From Rhodococcus sp. B50 (lineage in GTDB: Bacteria; Actinomycetota; Actinomycetes; Mycobacteriales; Mycobacteriaceae): 64,000 nucleotides of DNA. The notes below the pieces were generated by a model that searched no databases, was not told the origin of the DNA, and was given only the letters and a program-made list of their open reading frames with translations. Below, in pieces: positions 24,542 to 34,159 of this stretch. Positions within the stretch are counted from its first letter, which is position 1. Each line of letters opens with the position of its first letter. The stretch spans positions 4,405,480-4,469,479 of the forward strand of contig NZ_WPAG02000002.1 in assembly GCF_013602415.1 (NCBI RefSeq). Reading direction: 5' to 3'. The translations under genes were made by a program, and so were the position numbers.

Positions 24542-25495
24542 ATGTTTCTCACAGTTTCGAAAAAGGTGGGCCGCAGCCTGCTGGTGGTCCTGCTGGTGAC
24601 CATCGCGGTCGTCGGCCTGCTCGGTCTCGCGCCCGGCTCCGTCGCCCAGGTCATCCTGGGGGAGAACGCAACTCCCCAGGCGGTCGCCGAACTGAACGCC
24701 AAGCTCGGCCTCGACGCGCCGTTCCTGAGCCAGTACTTCGGGTGGTTGTCCGACGCGGTCCGGGGCGATCTCGGAACCTCGCCGCTGACGGGTCAATCCG
24801 TGAGCGAGGCCATCGCCGAACGGCTGCCGGTCACGCTCCAGCTCGCCGCGATGGGTCTGCTGATCGCACTGATGGTCGCACTCGTCATGGGTGTGATCTC
24901 CGCGTCCCGTCCGGGTAGCGCCGTCGACCGCGGCATGAACGCCCTGTCGGCCGTCTTCCTCTCGGTGCCCGCCTTCATCGCCGGCCCCGTCCTGATCTAC
25001 TTCCTCGCGATCAAGCTCCAGATCTTCCCGGTGATGGGCTGGTCCCGGATCGGCGAAGGTCTCGGCGACAACTTGCGCAGCGCGATGCTCCCGGCGCTCG
25101 CCATCGCTCTCACCGAGATCGCGGCCTTCCACCGCCTGCTCCGTACCGACCTCATCGGCACACTCCGTGAGGATTTCATCGCCGCGGCCCGGGCCAAGGG
25201 GATGCCCTCCTGGTACGTGATGTTCCGGCACGCACTGAGGCCCTCGTCGTTCTCCCTCATCACCGTCGCCGGTATCAACCTCGGCCGTCTCATCGGTGGC
25301 ACGGTGATCGTCGAGACCCTGTTCGGCCTCCCGGGTCTGGGTCAGCTCGTCGCCTCCTCGATCACCTCCCGCGACGTGATCATGGTGCAGGGGGTCGTGG
25401 TCTTCATCGCCGTCGTCTACGTGGGCATCAACACCCTCGTCGACCTCAGCTACCAAGTCATCGACCCGCGGGTCAGGAAGGTGGTCGGAGCATGA
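24542..25495 (+). CDS. Dpp/Opp-type ABC transporter permease (DppB-like)
   Basis: A 317-residue inner-membrane permease of the peptide/nickel importer class. Hydrophobic segments occur near residues 10-30, 95-120, 135-160, 180-205, 240-265 and 285-305. The EAA loop motif with AAARAKGMP lies near residue 210, where the ATPase docks. ATG 24542 has GAAAG nine bases upstream; a TTG at 24533 is a possible alternative. The stop overlaps the second permease gene (ATGA). Substrate could be a peptide or another small solute; the catabolic setting favours uptake of a growth substrate. Confidence 0.88.
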   Translation: MFLTVSKKVGRSLLVVLLVTIAVVGLLGLAPGSVAQVILGENATPQAVAELNAKLGLDAPFLSQYFGWLSDAVRGDLGTSPLTGQSVSEAIAERLPVTLQLAAMGLLIALMVALVMGVISASRPGSAVDRGMNALSAVFLSVPAFIAGPVLIYFLAIKLQIFPVMGWSRIGEGLGDNLRSAMLPALAIALTEIAAFHRLLRTDLIGTLREDFIAAARAKGMPSWYVMFRHALRPSSFSLITVAGINLGRLIGGTVIVETLFGLPGLGQLVASSITSRDVIMVQGVVVFIAVVYVGINTLVDLSYQVIDPRVRKVVGA

Positions 25496-26394
25496 CGCAG
25501 GTCGCGCTCGAGAAGAAGGACGACGCACAGCGGGTCGAGTCGGCCACCCAGGATCTGCCGAAGGTACCCGCGGCCAAGAAGACCCGCTCGGTGCTGGTCT
25601 ACCTGTCGATCGTGTGGCTGGTGCTCATCATCGGTGCCGCGATCTTCGCAAGCGTGCTTCCGCTGGCGCAGTACAGCGTTCCGGTCGGGCCACCGCGGAC
25701 GCCTCCGAACCTCGACTCCCTCGACACTCTCCTGGGAACCGACACCCTCGGCAGGTCGATCCTGTCCCGCGTCGTCTACGGCGCCCAGGTCTCCCTCGTC
25801 ATCGGCGCCGTCGCCGGTCTCGTCGGCTTCCTGATCGGATCGTTCTTCGGCATGATCGCCGGCTACTTCGGCAAGCGTGTCGACGCCGTGATCTCGCTGC
25901 TGGCCGACGCGATGCTCGCCTTCCCGCCGCTGATCCTGCTCCTGGCCCTCGCCTCGATCCTTACCCCGAGCGTGCGGACCATCCTCTTCGGGCTGGGCCT
26001 GCTGGCGATCCCGTCGTTCATCCGCCTGTCGCGAGCGAACACCCTCGCCTGGTCGTCGCGTGAGTTCGTCAGGGCCGCGAAGAACATGGGTGCCGGCAGC
26101 GGGCGGATCCTGTTCCGGGAGATCATGCCCAACGTCCTCGCGCCCCTCGCGTCGTACATGCCCATCGTGATCGCGGCGCTCATCGTCGCGGAGGGATCGT
26201 TGAGCTTCCTCGGCCTGGGCATCCCGCCGCCGCAGCCCAGCTGGGGCGGAATGATCAACGACGGCAAGGACGCCCTCGCCACGTCGCCGCACCTGGTGTT
26301 CGTACCGGCACTCGTCATCTTCTTCACGGTGTTCGCCCTCAATCAGGTCGGCGACCACCTCCGCACCAAGTACGACCGCACCCTGCACGACTGA
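25492..26394 (+). CDS. Dpp/Opp-type ABC transporter permease (DppC-like)
   Basis: A 300-residue second permease. A charged N-terminal tail of about 30 residues precedes the first membrane segment (VYLSIVWLVLIIGAAIF), followed by TLLGTDTLGRSILSR, the signature block of DppC/OppC proteins, and an AAKNMGAG coupling loop. It pairs with the DppB-like protein to form the membrane channel. Translation is coupled to the first permease by a four-base overlap. Confidence 0.9.
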   Translation: MTQVALEKKDDAQRVESATQDLPKVPAAKKTRSVLVYLSIVWLVLIIGAAIFASVLPLAQYSVPVGPPRTPPNLDSLDTLLGTDTLGRSILSRVVYGAQVSLVIGAVAGLVGFLIGSFFGMIAGYFGKRVDAVISLLADAMLAFPPLILLLALASILTPSVRTILFGLGLLAIPSFIRLSRANTLAWSSREFVRAAKNMGAGSGRILFREIMPNVLAPLASYMPIVIAALIVAEGSLSFLGLGIPPPQPSWGGMINDGKDALATSPHLVFVPALVIFFTVFALNQVGDHLRTKYDRTLHD

Positions 26395-26442
26395 AAGCCC
26401 CGGAAGCGCTCGTACTCAGAACTTCCCGATGAAAGGTCGACA

Positions 26443-28023
26443 ATGATTCGACGTAGAAGAATGTTCGCGGCGGTCGCCGTGGCCTGTTCCGCCGTACTGG
26501 TCCTCGGGGCCTGCGGATCGGGCGGTTCCGACACCGCCTCGGCCCAGGACACCGCGGCGGTCGGCGATCCCGTGGCGGGTGGTTCCGCCACCGTCCTCCA
26601 GGCCGGTGAACCCCGTTCGCTCGATCCGGCCGCGCTGTCCAATACCTGGGCTCATCAGCCGGTGCTGGGCAACGCTCTCTACGGCGAGCTGATGATCACG
26701 AACAACGACACCTTCGACGTCGAATACCGCATGGCGACGGACTTCTCGACCGAGGACAACGGGAAGACCTTCACGCTCACGCTGCGACCGGACCTGAAGT
26801 TCAGCGACGGCACGCCGCTCGACGCCGCCGCGGTGAAGTTCAACTGGGACCGTCTCAAGGATCCCGCGCTCGCCTCGACGACGATCCGTCAGGCCGTCCA
26901 GATCGAGTCCACCGAGGTCGTCGACCCGGCCACCCTGCGCGTGACGATGGTCGAACCCAATCCGCAGTTCGCCCAGGCCATCGTGGCCGGTGCGCTGAAC
27001 TGGATCGCATCGCCGGCCGCCCTCGAGCAGGGGCAGCAGGCGTTCGACGAGAACCCGATCGGCGCGGGACCGTTCACCCTCGTCAGCTGGACCCGCCAGG
27101 ATGCGGTCGAACTCGAGAAGAACGAATCCTACTGGGACGCACCGAAGCCCTACCTCGACCGCCTCACCATCCGGACGGTCGCCGACTACAACCAGCGGAT
27201 CAACGCCGCATCGACCGGTGCAGCCGACCTGTCCATGGAGTCGAGCTGGACCAGCCTCAACCGTGCCGAGGGCGCCGGCCTGGCTACCCAGGTGACCGAG
27301 ACCGGCGGTGGGCAGTTCGTCGCGATGAACTTCCGCAGGGCTCCCTTCGACGACGAGCGCGCACGCCGCGCCGTGTCGCTGGCGGTCGACCTCGACGCGC
27401 TGAACACCGTGGTCTACAACGGTGAGGGCGAGGTGCCCCACACGCTGTTCCCGGAGAGCTCGCCGTACTACTCCGACATCAAGCTCTCGGAGACGAACGC
27501 CGAGGAAGCACAGAAGCTGTTCGACGAACTCGCGGCCGAAGGCAAGCCCGTCTCGTTCACCTACCTGTCGTACCCCACCACCGAGAGCCGCTCGCTCGGT
27601 GAGGCGATCCAGGCTCAGCTCGCCGCTTTCGACAATGTGGACATGAAGGTCGAGGTGCTCGACTTCCCGACGCTCACGGCACGGAACGGCGCGCGTGACT
27701 TCGACATGGTCATCTCGTCGTCCATCACGCAGGACCCCGACTTCCCGCTGTCGATCGCGTTCGACTCCACGTCCACCGGCAACTTCACCGGTGTCAACGA
27801 TCCCGAGCTCGACGCAGCTCTCGAACGTGGCCGGTTCGGCGCGACCGTCGAGGAACGCAAGGAAGCGTACGACGTCGTTCAGCAGCGCCTCGCCGATCAA
27901 GTGGTGGGTCTATGGTACGTCCGGGCCACCCCGTCGGTCGCCTACTCGAAGGATCTGCAGGGCGTGCAGCTCTACACCCTCGGATCGCCGATCCCGGCCG
28001 AGTTCTGGCTCAGCAACAACTAG
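26443..28023 (+). CDS. ABC transporter substrate-binding lipoprotein (family 5)
   Basis: A 526-residue extracytoplasmic binding protein. The signal peptide MIRRRRMFAAVAVACSAVLV ends in the lipobox LGAC with Cys24 as the lipid-modified residue. The SBP-family-5 core follows, with LRPDLKFSDGTPLDAAAV and GAGPFTLVSW typical of DppA/OppA-like proteins. It captures the solute outside the membrane for the two permeases upstream. A close paralogue lies at 31042 in the same gene series, which suggests a duplicated binding protein with changed specificity. Confidence 0.9.
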   Translation: MIRRRRMFAAVAVACSAVLVLGACGSGGSDTASAQDTAAVGDPVAGGSATVLQAGEPRSLDPAALSNTWAHQPVLGNALYGELMITNNDTFDVEYRMATDFSTEDNGKTFTLTLRPDLKFSDGTPLDAAAVKFNWDRLKDPALASTTIRQAVQIESTEVVDPATLRVTMVEPNPQFAQAIVAGALNWIASPAALEQGQQAFDENPIGAGPFTLVSWTRQDAVELEKNESYWDAPKPYLDRLTIRTVADYNQRINAASTGAADLSMESSWTSLNRAEGAGLATQVTETGGGQFVAMNFRRAPFDDERARRAVSLAVDLDALNTVVYNGEGEVPHTLFPESSPYYSDIKLSETNAEEAQKLFDELAAEGKPVSFTYLSYPTTESRSLGEAIQAQLAAFDNVDMKVEVLDFPTLTARNGARDFDMVISSSITQDPDFPLSIAFDSTSTGNFTGVNDPELDAALERGRFGATVEERKEAYDVVQQRLADQVVGLWYVRATPSVAYSKDLQGVQLYTLGSPIPAEFWLSNN

Positions 28024-28060
28024 CCGATACAGCCGACAAGACGGAAGGGGCCGGCTCGCC

Positions 28061-29074
28061 GTGACCACTCAGCCGATTCTCGAAGTGAGAAATCTCCGTG
28101 CCTACATCGGCACGCCGCGAGGCACCGTCCGCGCAGTGGACGACGTGTCGCTCGATCTGGACTCCGGACAGGCGCTGGGTATCGTCGGCGAGTCGGGCTC
28201 CGGAAAGTCGGTGATGGCCCGGGCCATCATGGGGCTCATGCCGCCCCGCTCGGGCCGATCCGGATCGGTGACCTTCCAGGGCCGCGACCTGCTGGCCCTG
28301 ACCAAGAAGGAGAAGCGGGAGATCTGGGGCAAACAGATCGCGATGGTCTTCCAGGATCCGGGTCGTTCGCTCAACCCGGTCGTCCGGGTCGAGCGACAGC
28401 TCACCGAGGGGATGCGCCAGCACCTCGGCGTCAGCAGGTCCGAGGCACACACGCGGGCGCTGAAACTCCTCGAGGAGGTGGGCGTCCCCGACCCGGAACG
28501 GCGCCTCCGCAATTATCCCCACGAGATGTCCGGTGGCATGCGCCAGCGCGTGATGATCGCGATCGCGCTGGCGTGCGAACCGGATCTGCTCATCGCCGAC
28601 GAGCCGACGACCGCCCTGGACGTGACGATCCAGCGCCAGATCCTCGACCTGCTGCGGCGCGTCCAGCGCGACCGCGGCATGTCGATGATGCTCATCAGTC
28701 ACGACCTCGCGGTGGTCGCCGGTCGAACCGACCGGGTGTCGGTGATGTACGCCGGACGGCTCGCAGAGGTCGGTTCCACCCGTGAGGTGTTCGAGCAGCC
28801 GATGCACCGCTACACCCATGCACTGCTCGGGGCGACCCCGACGATCGACCACGTGCGGCACGCGCCGTTGCGGGTGATCGGCGGGTCGCTGCCCGACCCG
28901 ACCTCACCGCCCGAGGGGTGCCGGTTCGCGCCACGCTGCACCCACGCGTCGGACGAATGCCACACCATGCCGCCCCCGCTCGAGTCGGTGGGCGTCGATC
29001 ATCACGTTGCGTGTCTGAGCCCGGTGACCGTTCCGGTCGGGGCCGTTTCCGGAGGTGAATCCCATGGCCGGTAG
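28061..29074 (+). CDS. ABC transporter ATPase (DppD-like)
   Basis: A 337-residue ATPase of the peptide-importer type. Walker A is GESGSGKS, the signature is MSGGMRQR, and Walker B ends LLIADEPTTALD. The C-terminal oligopeptide-transporter extension with four cysteines (CRFAPRCTHASDEC and a later AC) is present, as in DppD proteins that bear an iron-sulfur or zinc site. The GTG at 28061 follows GGAAGGGG. The 3' end overlaps the next ATPase gene by 11 bases. Confidence 0.9.
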   Translation: MTTQPILEVRNLRAYIGTPRGTVRAVDDVSLDLDSGQALGIVGESGSGKSVMARAIMGLMPPRSGRSGSVTFQGRDLLALTKKEKREIWGKQIAMVFQDPGRSLNPVVRVERQLTEGMRQHLGVSRSEAHTRALKLLEEVGVPDPERRLRNYPHEMSGGMRQRVMIAIALACEPDLLIADEPTTALDVTIQRQILDLLRRVQRDRGMSMMLISHDLAVVAGRTDRVSVMYAGRLAEVGSTREVFEQPMHRYTHALLGATPTIDHVRHAPLRVIGGSLPDPTSPPEGCRFAPRCTHASDECHTMPPPLESVGVDHHVACLSPVTVPVGAVSGGESHGR

Positions 29075-30107
29075 TGGTGCCACTCATCTGCGCGGCGACG
29101 AGGCCCTGCTCAGTGTGCAGGACCTGGTGGTCGAGTACCCCACCGACAACGGCACGGTGCAGGCGGTTTCGAAGATCAGTTTCGACATCCTGCCCGGTGA
29201 AACCCTCGGCATCGTCGGCGAATCCGGGTGCGGCAAGTCGACGACCGGTCGTGCGGTGCTGCGCCTGGACCGCATCACCGCCGGCCGTATCCGGTTCGGC
29301 GACGAGTGGATCGAGGAGGCGAGCGAGAAACGCATGCGCTCCCTCCGGCGCGACATGCAGATGATCTTCCAGGACCCGGTCGCCTCGCTCAATCCGCGCC
29401 GGTCGGTCGCCGACATCGTCGTCGAAGGCCTGACGGTCGCGAAAACACCTGCGAAGGAACGAGCAACGACATCGGTGTCGGTCCTCGAACAGGTCGGTCT
29501 GCCCGGCGAGCGATTCGCCGGCATGCTGCCTCGTCAGCTCTCGGGTGGTCAGGCACAGCGTGTCGCCATCGCGCGAGCGCTCGCCCTGAACCCCCGGCTG
29601 CTCATCTGCGACGAACCGGTCTCGGCGCTCGACGTGTCGGTGCAGGCGCAGATCCTCAACCTGATCGAGGAACTCAAGGCGGAGTTCGATCTCACCGTCG
29701 TGTTCATCGCCCACGATCTCGGTGTGGTGCGCACGGTGAGCGACAAGGTCATGGTCATGTACCTGGGCAAGGTCTGCGAATTCGGTGACTCCATCGAGAT
29801 GTACGACGACCCGGCGCATCCCTACACGCGCGCGCTGCTCGATTCGGTGCCGCTGACCGACCCGGAGAAGGGTTTTGCCGGACCGCCCCTGGCCGGCGAC
29901 GTGCCGTCGCCGCTCGCGCCTCCCACGGGCTGCCGCTTCCGCACCCGCTGCCCGATGGCCCAGGACCGTTGTGCCGAAGAGGAACCCGAGATGCGTGAGG
30001 TCCGTCCGGGCCAGTACGCAGCCTGCCATTTCCCGCTCCCGTCCGTGACCGGACGCGATCTTCCCGAACCCGCCGCCGTCGGTGCCGGTGCCGGTGCGGA
30101 CGCCTGA
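29064..30107 (+). CDS. ABC transporter ATPase (DppF-like)
   Basis: A 347-residue second ATPase: Walker A GESGCGKS, signature LSGGQAQR, Walker B LLICDEPVSALD, and the C-terminal CRFRTRCPMAQDRC extension. DppD- and DppF-like subunits form the heterodimeric motor of the importer. The ATG at 29064 has GGAGG eight bases upstream. It completes a full importer: two permeases, binding protein, two ATPases, all on one strand. Confidence 0.9.
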   Translation: MAGSGATHLRGDEALLSVQDLVVEYPTDNGTVQAVSKISFDILPGETLGIVGESGCGKSTTGRAVLRLDRITAGRIRFGDEWIEEASEKRMRSLRRDMQMIFQDPVASLNPRRSVADIVVEGLTVAKTPAKERATTSVSVLEQVGLPGERFAGMLPRQLSGGQAQRVAIARALALNPRLLICDEPVSALDVSVQAQILNLIEELKAEFDLTVVFIAHDLGVVRTVSDKVMVMYLGKVCEFGDSIEMYDDPAHPYTRALLDSVPLTDPEKGFAGPPLAGDVPSPLAPPTGCRFRTRCPMAQDRCAEEEPEMREVRPGQYAACHFPLPSVTGRDLPEPAAVGAGAGADA

Positions 30108-30126
30108 CGGACGGAAGGATCATTCG

Positions 30127-30963
30127 ATGACCGATCCTGCAGAGTTCGCCGATCGATACGGCCCGTGGGCGCTGATCCTCGGGGCATCGGAGGGGGTGGG
30201 CGCAGAGTTCGCGCGGACGTTCGCTGCACGCGGGCTGAACGTCGTCCTGCTCTCCCGCCGGCCCGAGGCACTCGAGGAGGTCGCCACCGAGATCCGTTCG
30301 GGCGGCGACGCGGAGACGAGGATCCTGGCGGTCGACCTGTCCGCTCCCGACGCAATGGAGGTCATCACGGAGGGTACGGCCGATCTCGAGATCGGCACCG
30401 TCGTGTACTGCGCGGGCGCAGATCCGAATTTCCAGCCCTTCCTTGATAATCCGGTCGAGACCGCCGTCGGACGCGTCCAGCGCAACTGCATCACGAACAT
30501 GCGTGTGTGCCATCACTTCGCACACGGCATGGTCGAGCGGGGAAAGGGAGCACTGATCCTCATGTCGTCCGCCGCCGGTCTGCGCGGTGGGGCGAACATG
30601 GTGGCCTACGGTGCCTCCAAGGCGTTCGACATGGTGATGGCCGAAGGGCTGTGGTCCGAGCTGAAGCCTCACGGCGTCGACGTCCTGTCCCTCGTGGGGG
30701 GCCGCACCGATACCCCGGCACTGCGTCGACTCCTCTTCGCCCGCGGCGCGATCGACAGCCTCGACGCCGCCGTTCCCGGCCTCGCGACGCCCGCGTCCGT
30801 CGTCGCCGAGGCGCTCGACAATCTGGCCGACGGGCCGACCCATCTCGTCGGGGAACAACTGCAACAGGCGTGGCGGGACATGACATCCATGACGCGCAGT
30901 GAAGCGGTCCGGGAAGCCGCCGCCCGCCAGGCCTCCTTCGCCGCGACCGCACGTTCCTCCTGA
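30127..30963 (+). CDS. SDR family oxidoreductase
   Basis: A 278-residue SDR of the DltE-like/ketosteroid-reductase style rather than FabG-like: cofactor motif GASEGVG, CAGA in place of NNAG, and YGASK for the catalytic Tyr/Lys, with a C-terminal helical extension of about 60 residues rich in Ala and Arg. It lies 19 bases after the importer ATPase and before the second binding lipoprotein, inside the transport operon, so it is likely to act on the imported compound. A hairpin after its stop may reduce read-through. Confidence 0.8.
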   Translation: MTDPAEFADRYGPWALILGASEGVGAEFARTFAARGLNVVLLSRRPEALEEVATEIRSGGDAETRILAVDLSAPDAMEVITEGTADLEIGTVVYCAGADPNFQPFLDNPVETAVGRVQRNCITNMRVCHHFAHGMVERGKGALILMSSAAGLRGGANMVAYGASKAFDMVMAEGLWSELKPHGVDVLSLVGGRTDTPALRRLLFARGAIDSLDAAVPGLATPASVVAEALDNLADGPTHLVGEQLQQAWRDMTSMTRSEAVREAAARQASFAATARSS

Positions 30964-30974
30964 TCTTCCTTTCT

Positions 30975-31006
30975 CGGCCCTGCAGTACCTGTGTGCTGCA
31001 GGGCCG
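30975..31006 (+). terminator. Hairpin between SDR and second binding protein
   Basis: CGGCCCTGCAG (30975-30985) and CTGCAGGGCCG (30996-31006) form an 11-base perfect stem with a ten-base loop. It lies 12 bases after the SDR stop and 36 bases before the second lipoprotein. It may be a partial terminator that sets the level of the distal gene. Confidence 0.6.
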
Positions 31007-31041
31007 GTCCGTATCCGGGTTCGGTGTTCGAAAGGTGACGC

Positions 31042-32613
31042 ATGTTCGGAAAGCGACATCTCGCCAGGGGGGTCGCGGCGGCCTGCGCCGGCGTTCTCCT
31101 GCTGTCCGGTTGCGGCGGTGGCGACACCGCAGACGCGAGTGAGACCACCGCGGCGGGCGATCCCGTCGCGGGCGGTGAACTCGTCGCACTTCAGCTGAGC
31201 GAGCCCCGCACCCTCGACCCGGGAGGACTGTCCAACACGTGGGCACACCACCCGATCGTGGGCAACGCGTTGTACGGGACGTTGCTGACCAACGACCCGA
31301 CGACGCTCGAGGTCGAGTACGGCCTCGCCACGGGGTTCACGACCGACGACGGAGGTCGCACCTTCACCCTCACACTGCGGCCGAACGTGACCTTCACGGA
31401 CGGAACACCCCTCGACGCAGCCGCCGTCGAGTACAACTGGAAGCGGATCGCCGAACCGGCGACCGGTTCGAGCGGTATCAGGCAGGCCGCGCAGATCACC
31501 GGCTACGAGGTGATCGATCCCGGAACCTTGAAGATCACACTCGCCGAACCCAATCCGCACTTTGCGCAGGGCGTGATCGCCAATGCGCTCAACTGGATCG
31601 CATCTCCCACCGCTCTGCAGAAGGGCCAGGCCGAGTTCGACGCGAATCCCGTCGGAGCCGGACCGTTCACGTTGGTGAACTGGACCCGGCAGGCAGAGAT
31701 GACCTTCGAGAAGAACCCCGAGTACTGGGACGCCCCGAAGCCGTATCTCGACCGGCTGGTCGTGCGCGGTGTCTCGGACGGCGCTCAGCGGCTCAACGCC
31801 GTGACGACCGGGGCTGCCGACCTGTCGCTCGAAGCGAACTGGTCGAATCTCGCCAAGGCGGACGCCGCCGGGTTGCAGACCATGGTGACCGAGGTCGGTG
31901 GTGGCCAGACCCTCGCCCTCAACCTCCGTCGCGCACCCTTCGACGACGAACGCGCACGACGCGCAGTGGCCCTCGCCCTCGATCTCGACGGCCTCAACAG
32001 CGTCGTCTACAACGGTGACGGCGTCGTGCCGACCTCGTTGTTCGCCGAGAGCTCGCCGCTCTATACGGATGTGGACTGGCCCACGGCGAACGCCGAGGAA
32101 GCCCGGAGATTGTTCGACGAACTCGCTGCCGAGGGCAAGCCCGTGGCCTTCACCTTCCTGTCGTATCCGACAACCGACACACGGACCACGGGTGAGACCG
32201 TCCAGGCGCAGTTGAGCGCCTTCGACAATGTCGACGTCCAGGTCGAGGTGCCCGACTACGCGCAGGCCACGGCCCGGTCGAACGCCCGCGACTTCGACAT
32301 GATGGTGTCCTCCGCCGCGGTGCAGGATCCCGACTACACCCTGTGGACGGCCTTCCACAGCAGGTCGCCGGGCAACTTCACCGGCGTCGCGGATCCCGAG
32401 CTCGATGCCGCGCTCGATCGAGGTCGCCTCTCGGAGTCGACGGACGAACGCAAGGACGTCTACGCCGAGGCCGAACAGCGGATCGTCGAACTCACCCCGG
32501 CGGTCTTCTACATCGCGGCGGCTCCTTCGGTGATGGCGTCACCCGAGGTGCGGGGCATCGAGATGTACACCCTCGGATCGCCACTCCCCGAAGAGATCTG
32601 GATCGAGGACTGA
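31042..32613 (+). CDS. Second ABC substrate-binding lipoprotein (family 5)
   Basis: A 523-residue paralogue of the 26443 binding protein, alike from end to end: signal peptide with lipobox LSGC and Cys24, AGDPVAGG shared just after it, then LSNTWAH, APFDDERARRAV and LYTLGSP-type blocks in common. No second set of permeases or ATPases follows, so it must use the importer encoded upstream or act alone. A long stem-loop follows its stop. Divergence is spread along the whole protein rather than clustered, consistent with an older duplication. Confidence 0.88.
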   Translation: MFGKRHLARGVAAACAGVLLLSGCGGGDTADASETTAAGDPVAGGELVALQLSEPRTLDPGGLSNTWAHHPIVGNALYGTLLTNDPTTLEVEYGLATGFTTDDGGRTFTLTLRPNVTFTDGTPLDAAAVEYNWKRIAEPATGSSGIRQAAQITGYEVIDPGTLKITLAEPNPHFAQGVIANALNWIASPTALQKGQAEFDANPVGAGPFTLVNWTRQAEMTFEKNPEYWDAPKPYLDRLVVRGVSDGAQRLNAVTTGAADLSLEANWSNLAKADAAGLQTMVTEVGGGQTLALNLRRAPFDDERARRAVALALDLDGLNSVVYNGDGVVPTSLFAESSPLYTDVDWPTANAEEARRLFDELAAEGKPVAFTFLSYPTTDTRTTGETVQAQLSAFDNVDVQVEVPDYAQATARSNARDFDMMVSSAAVQDPDYTLWTAFHSRSPGNFTGVADPELDAALDRGRLSESTDERKDVYAEAEQRIVELTPAVFYIAAAPSVMASPEVRGIEMYTLGSPLPEEIWIED

Positions 32614-32620
32614 CATCGGC

Positions 32621-32650
32621 ACGGTCCCGGGGTGGAGTCCCCGGGGCCGT
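32621..32650 (+). terminator. Terminator hairpin after the ABC importer cluster
   Basis: ACGGTCCCGGGG (32621-32632) pairs with CCCCGGGGCCGT (32639-32650), a 12-base stem with one G-U pair and a six-base loop. It starts eight bases after the lipoprotein stop and ends the importer cluster. Confidence 0.72.
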
Positions 32651-32687
32651 CCCGCTCCCACGAACGATCGAATCAGGAGAATCCAGG

Positions 32688-34127
32688 GTGGACGGAACAT
32701 CGACGACGGGCTTCGCCGGCCGGACGATCTGGGTACTGGTGTTCGCGGGCATCGTCACCACGGTGATGTCGACGCTGGTCATCCCACTGCTCGGTGAACT
32801 GCCGGCGCTACTGGGGACCAGCCCGTCCAATGCGTCGTGGGTGGTCACGGTGACACTGCTCTCGGGTGCCGTCGCGACACCCGTGACGGGGCGGCTGGGT
32901 GACATGTACGGCGCGCGGCGGATGCTGCTGGTGTGCACGATACCGCTCGTCGTCGGCTCGTTCCTCTGTGCGATGTCCTCGTCCCTGGCGCCCATGCTCA
33001 TCGGGCGTGCGCTCCAGGGTGCCGGTTTCGGAATCGTTCCGTTGGGCATCAGTGCGCTGCGTTCCCTCGTGCCGCCCGCGCGTCTCGGATCGGCCATCGC
33101 GTTGATGAGTTCTTCCCTGGGGATCGGGGGAGCGCTCGGGTTGCCTCTCGCAGCGGCCGTCATCCAGTTCACGAGCTGGCGAATGTTGTTCTGGGGAGTC
33201 GGTTTTCTCAGCGTGCTCGTCGCGGTCCTCATCGCATGGCTCGTGCGGGACACGCCGGTGCCGTCGGAGGCGGGCCGGTTCGACGTCTTCGGCGCACTCG
33301 GTCTCTCGCTGGCCCTGGTCACCGGACTACTGGCGATCTCGAAGGGTGGCGACTGGGGCTGGACCAGCGCGACCGTGCTGACCCTGTTCGCCGTGTCGAT
33401 CGTCGTCTTCGTGGTGTGGGGAAGGTGGGAACTGAGATCCGCGGCACCGCTCGTCGATCTCCGTGTCGCGAGGGGAAACCGGGTTCTGGTCACCAACATC
33501 GTCGCGACCCTCATCGGCTTCTCGATGTACTTTCAGGCGTTGCTGGTTCCCCAGATCCGGATGTTGCCCGAAGCAACGGGATACGGGCTGGGGCAGTCGA
33601 TGGTGGTCATGGGCTTGTGGTGCGCGCCCGCCGGACTGTTGATGATGGCGATCTCCCCGGTGGGAGCTCGCCTGACGACCCTCCGTGGCCCCCGCGCGAC
33701 CCTGTGCGTCGGGTGTCTGATGATCGCCGTCTCGTACGCCTCGTCGGTGTTCCTGATGGGGTCGACCTGGGGACTGATGGTGATCACGTGCGTCATCGCC
33801 GCGGGAATCGGACTGGCGTACGGCGCGATCCCCACGTTGATCATGGGAGCGGTTCCGCCGACGCAGATCTCGTCCGCCAACAGCGTCAACACCCTGTTGC
33901 GTTCGGTCGGAGGGACGGCATCGGCCGCGGTCGCGGGAGTGGTGCTGGCGCAGATGAGTGTCGACTTCGCGGGAACCGTGATCCCCTCGGAGAACGGATT
34001 CCTCACCGGAATGCTGATCGGCGCGGCGACCGCCCTGCTGGCGGCCGCCGCGACCATGACCATTCGTCGTGCATCACCTGTGGATCGGGACGGTACGCGA
34101 CCCGCGACATCCGCTTCCCGCCTGTGA
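32688..34127 (+). CDS. MFS transporter, DHA2 (14-segment) type
   Basis: A 479-residue major-facilitator protein with about 14 hydrophobic segments and the loop motif GRLGDMYGARRM between segments 2 and 3, as in EmrB/QacA-type drug:H+ antiporters. The GTG at 32688 follows AGGAGA. Its role could be export of a toxic substrate or intermediate. It is 38 bases past a strong hairpin and converges on another MFS gene, so it probably has its own promoter. Confidence 0.85.
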   Translation: MDGTSTTGFAGRTIWVLVFAGIVTTVMSTLVIPLLGELPALLGTSPSNASWVVTVTLLSGAVATPVTGRLGDMYGARRMLLVCTIPLVVGSFLCAMSSSLAPMLIGRALQGAGFGIVPLGISALRSLVPPARLGSAIALMSSSLGIGGALGLPLAAAVIQFTSWRMLFWGVGFLSVLVAVLIAWLVRDTPVPSEAGRFDVFGALGLSLALVTGLLAISKGGDWGWTSATVLTLFAVSIVVFVVWGRWELRSAAPLVDLRVARGNRVLVTNIVATLIGFSMYFQALLVPQIRMLPEATGYGLGQSMVVMGLWCAPAGLLMMAISPVGARLTTLRGPRATLCVGCLMIAVSYASSVFLMGSTWGLMVITCVIAAGIGLAYGAIPTLIMGAVPPTQISSANSVNTLLRSVGGTASAAVAGVVLAQMSVDFAGTVIPSENGFLTGMLIGAATALLAAAATMTIRRASPVDRDGTRPATSASRL

Positions 34128-34159
34128 CAGGCTCTGCGTCATCGTGCGACAGGGCAGTG

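Noticed and set aside
28073..28094. ATTCTC...GAGAAA inverted repeat near the DppD-like start
   Set aside because: It is inside coding sequence and imperfect; no promoter is expected between the coupled importer genes.
29755..32358. Very long open frames opposite or across real genes, such as 867 codons on the reverse strand here and 1025 codons on the forward strand at 32933-36010
   Set aside because: They overlap well-recognised genes throughout, have arginine- and proline-rich or featureless products, and are the usual result of high GC content.
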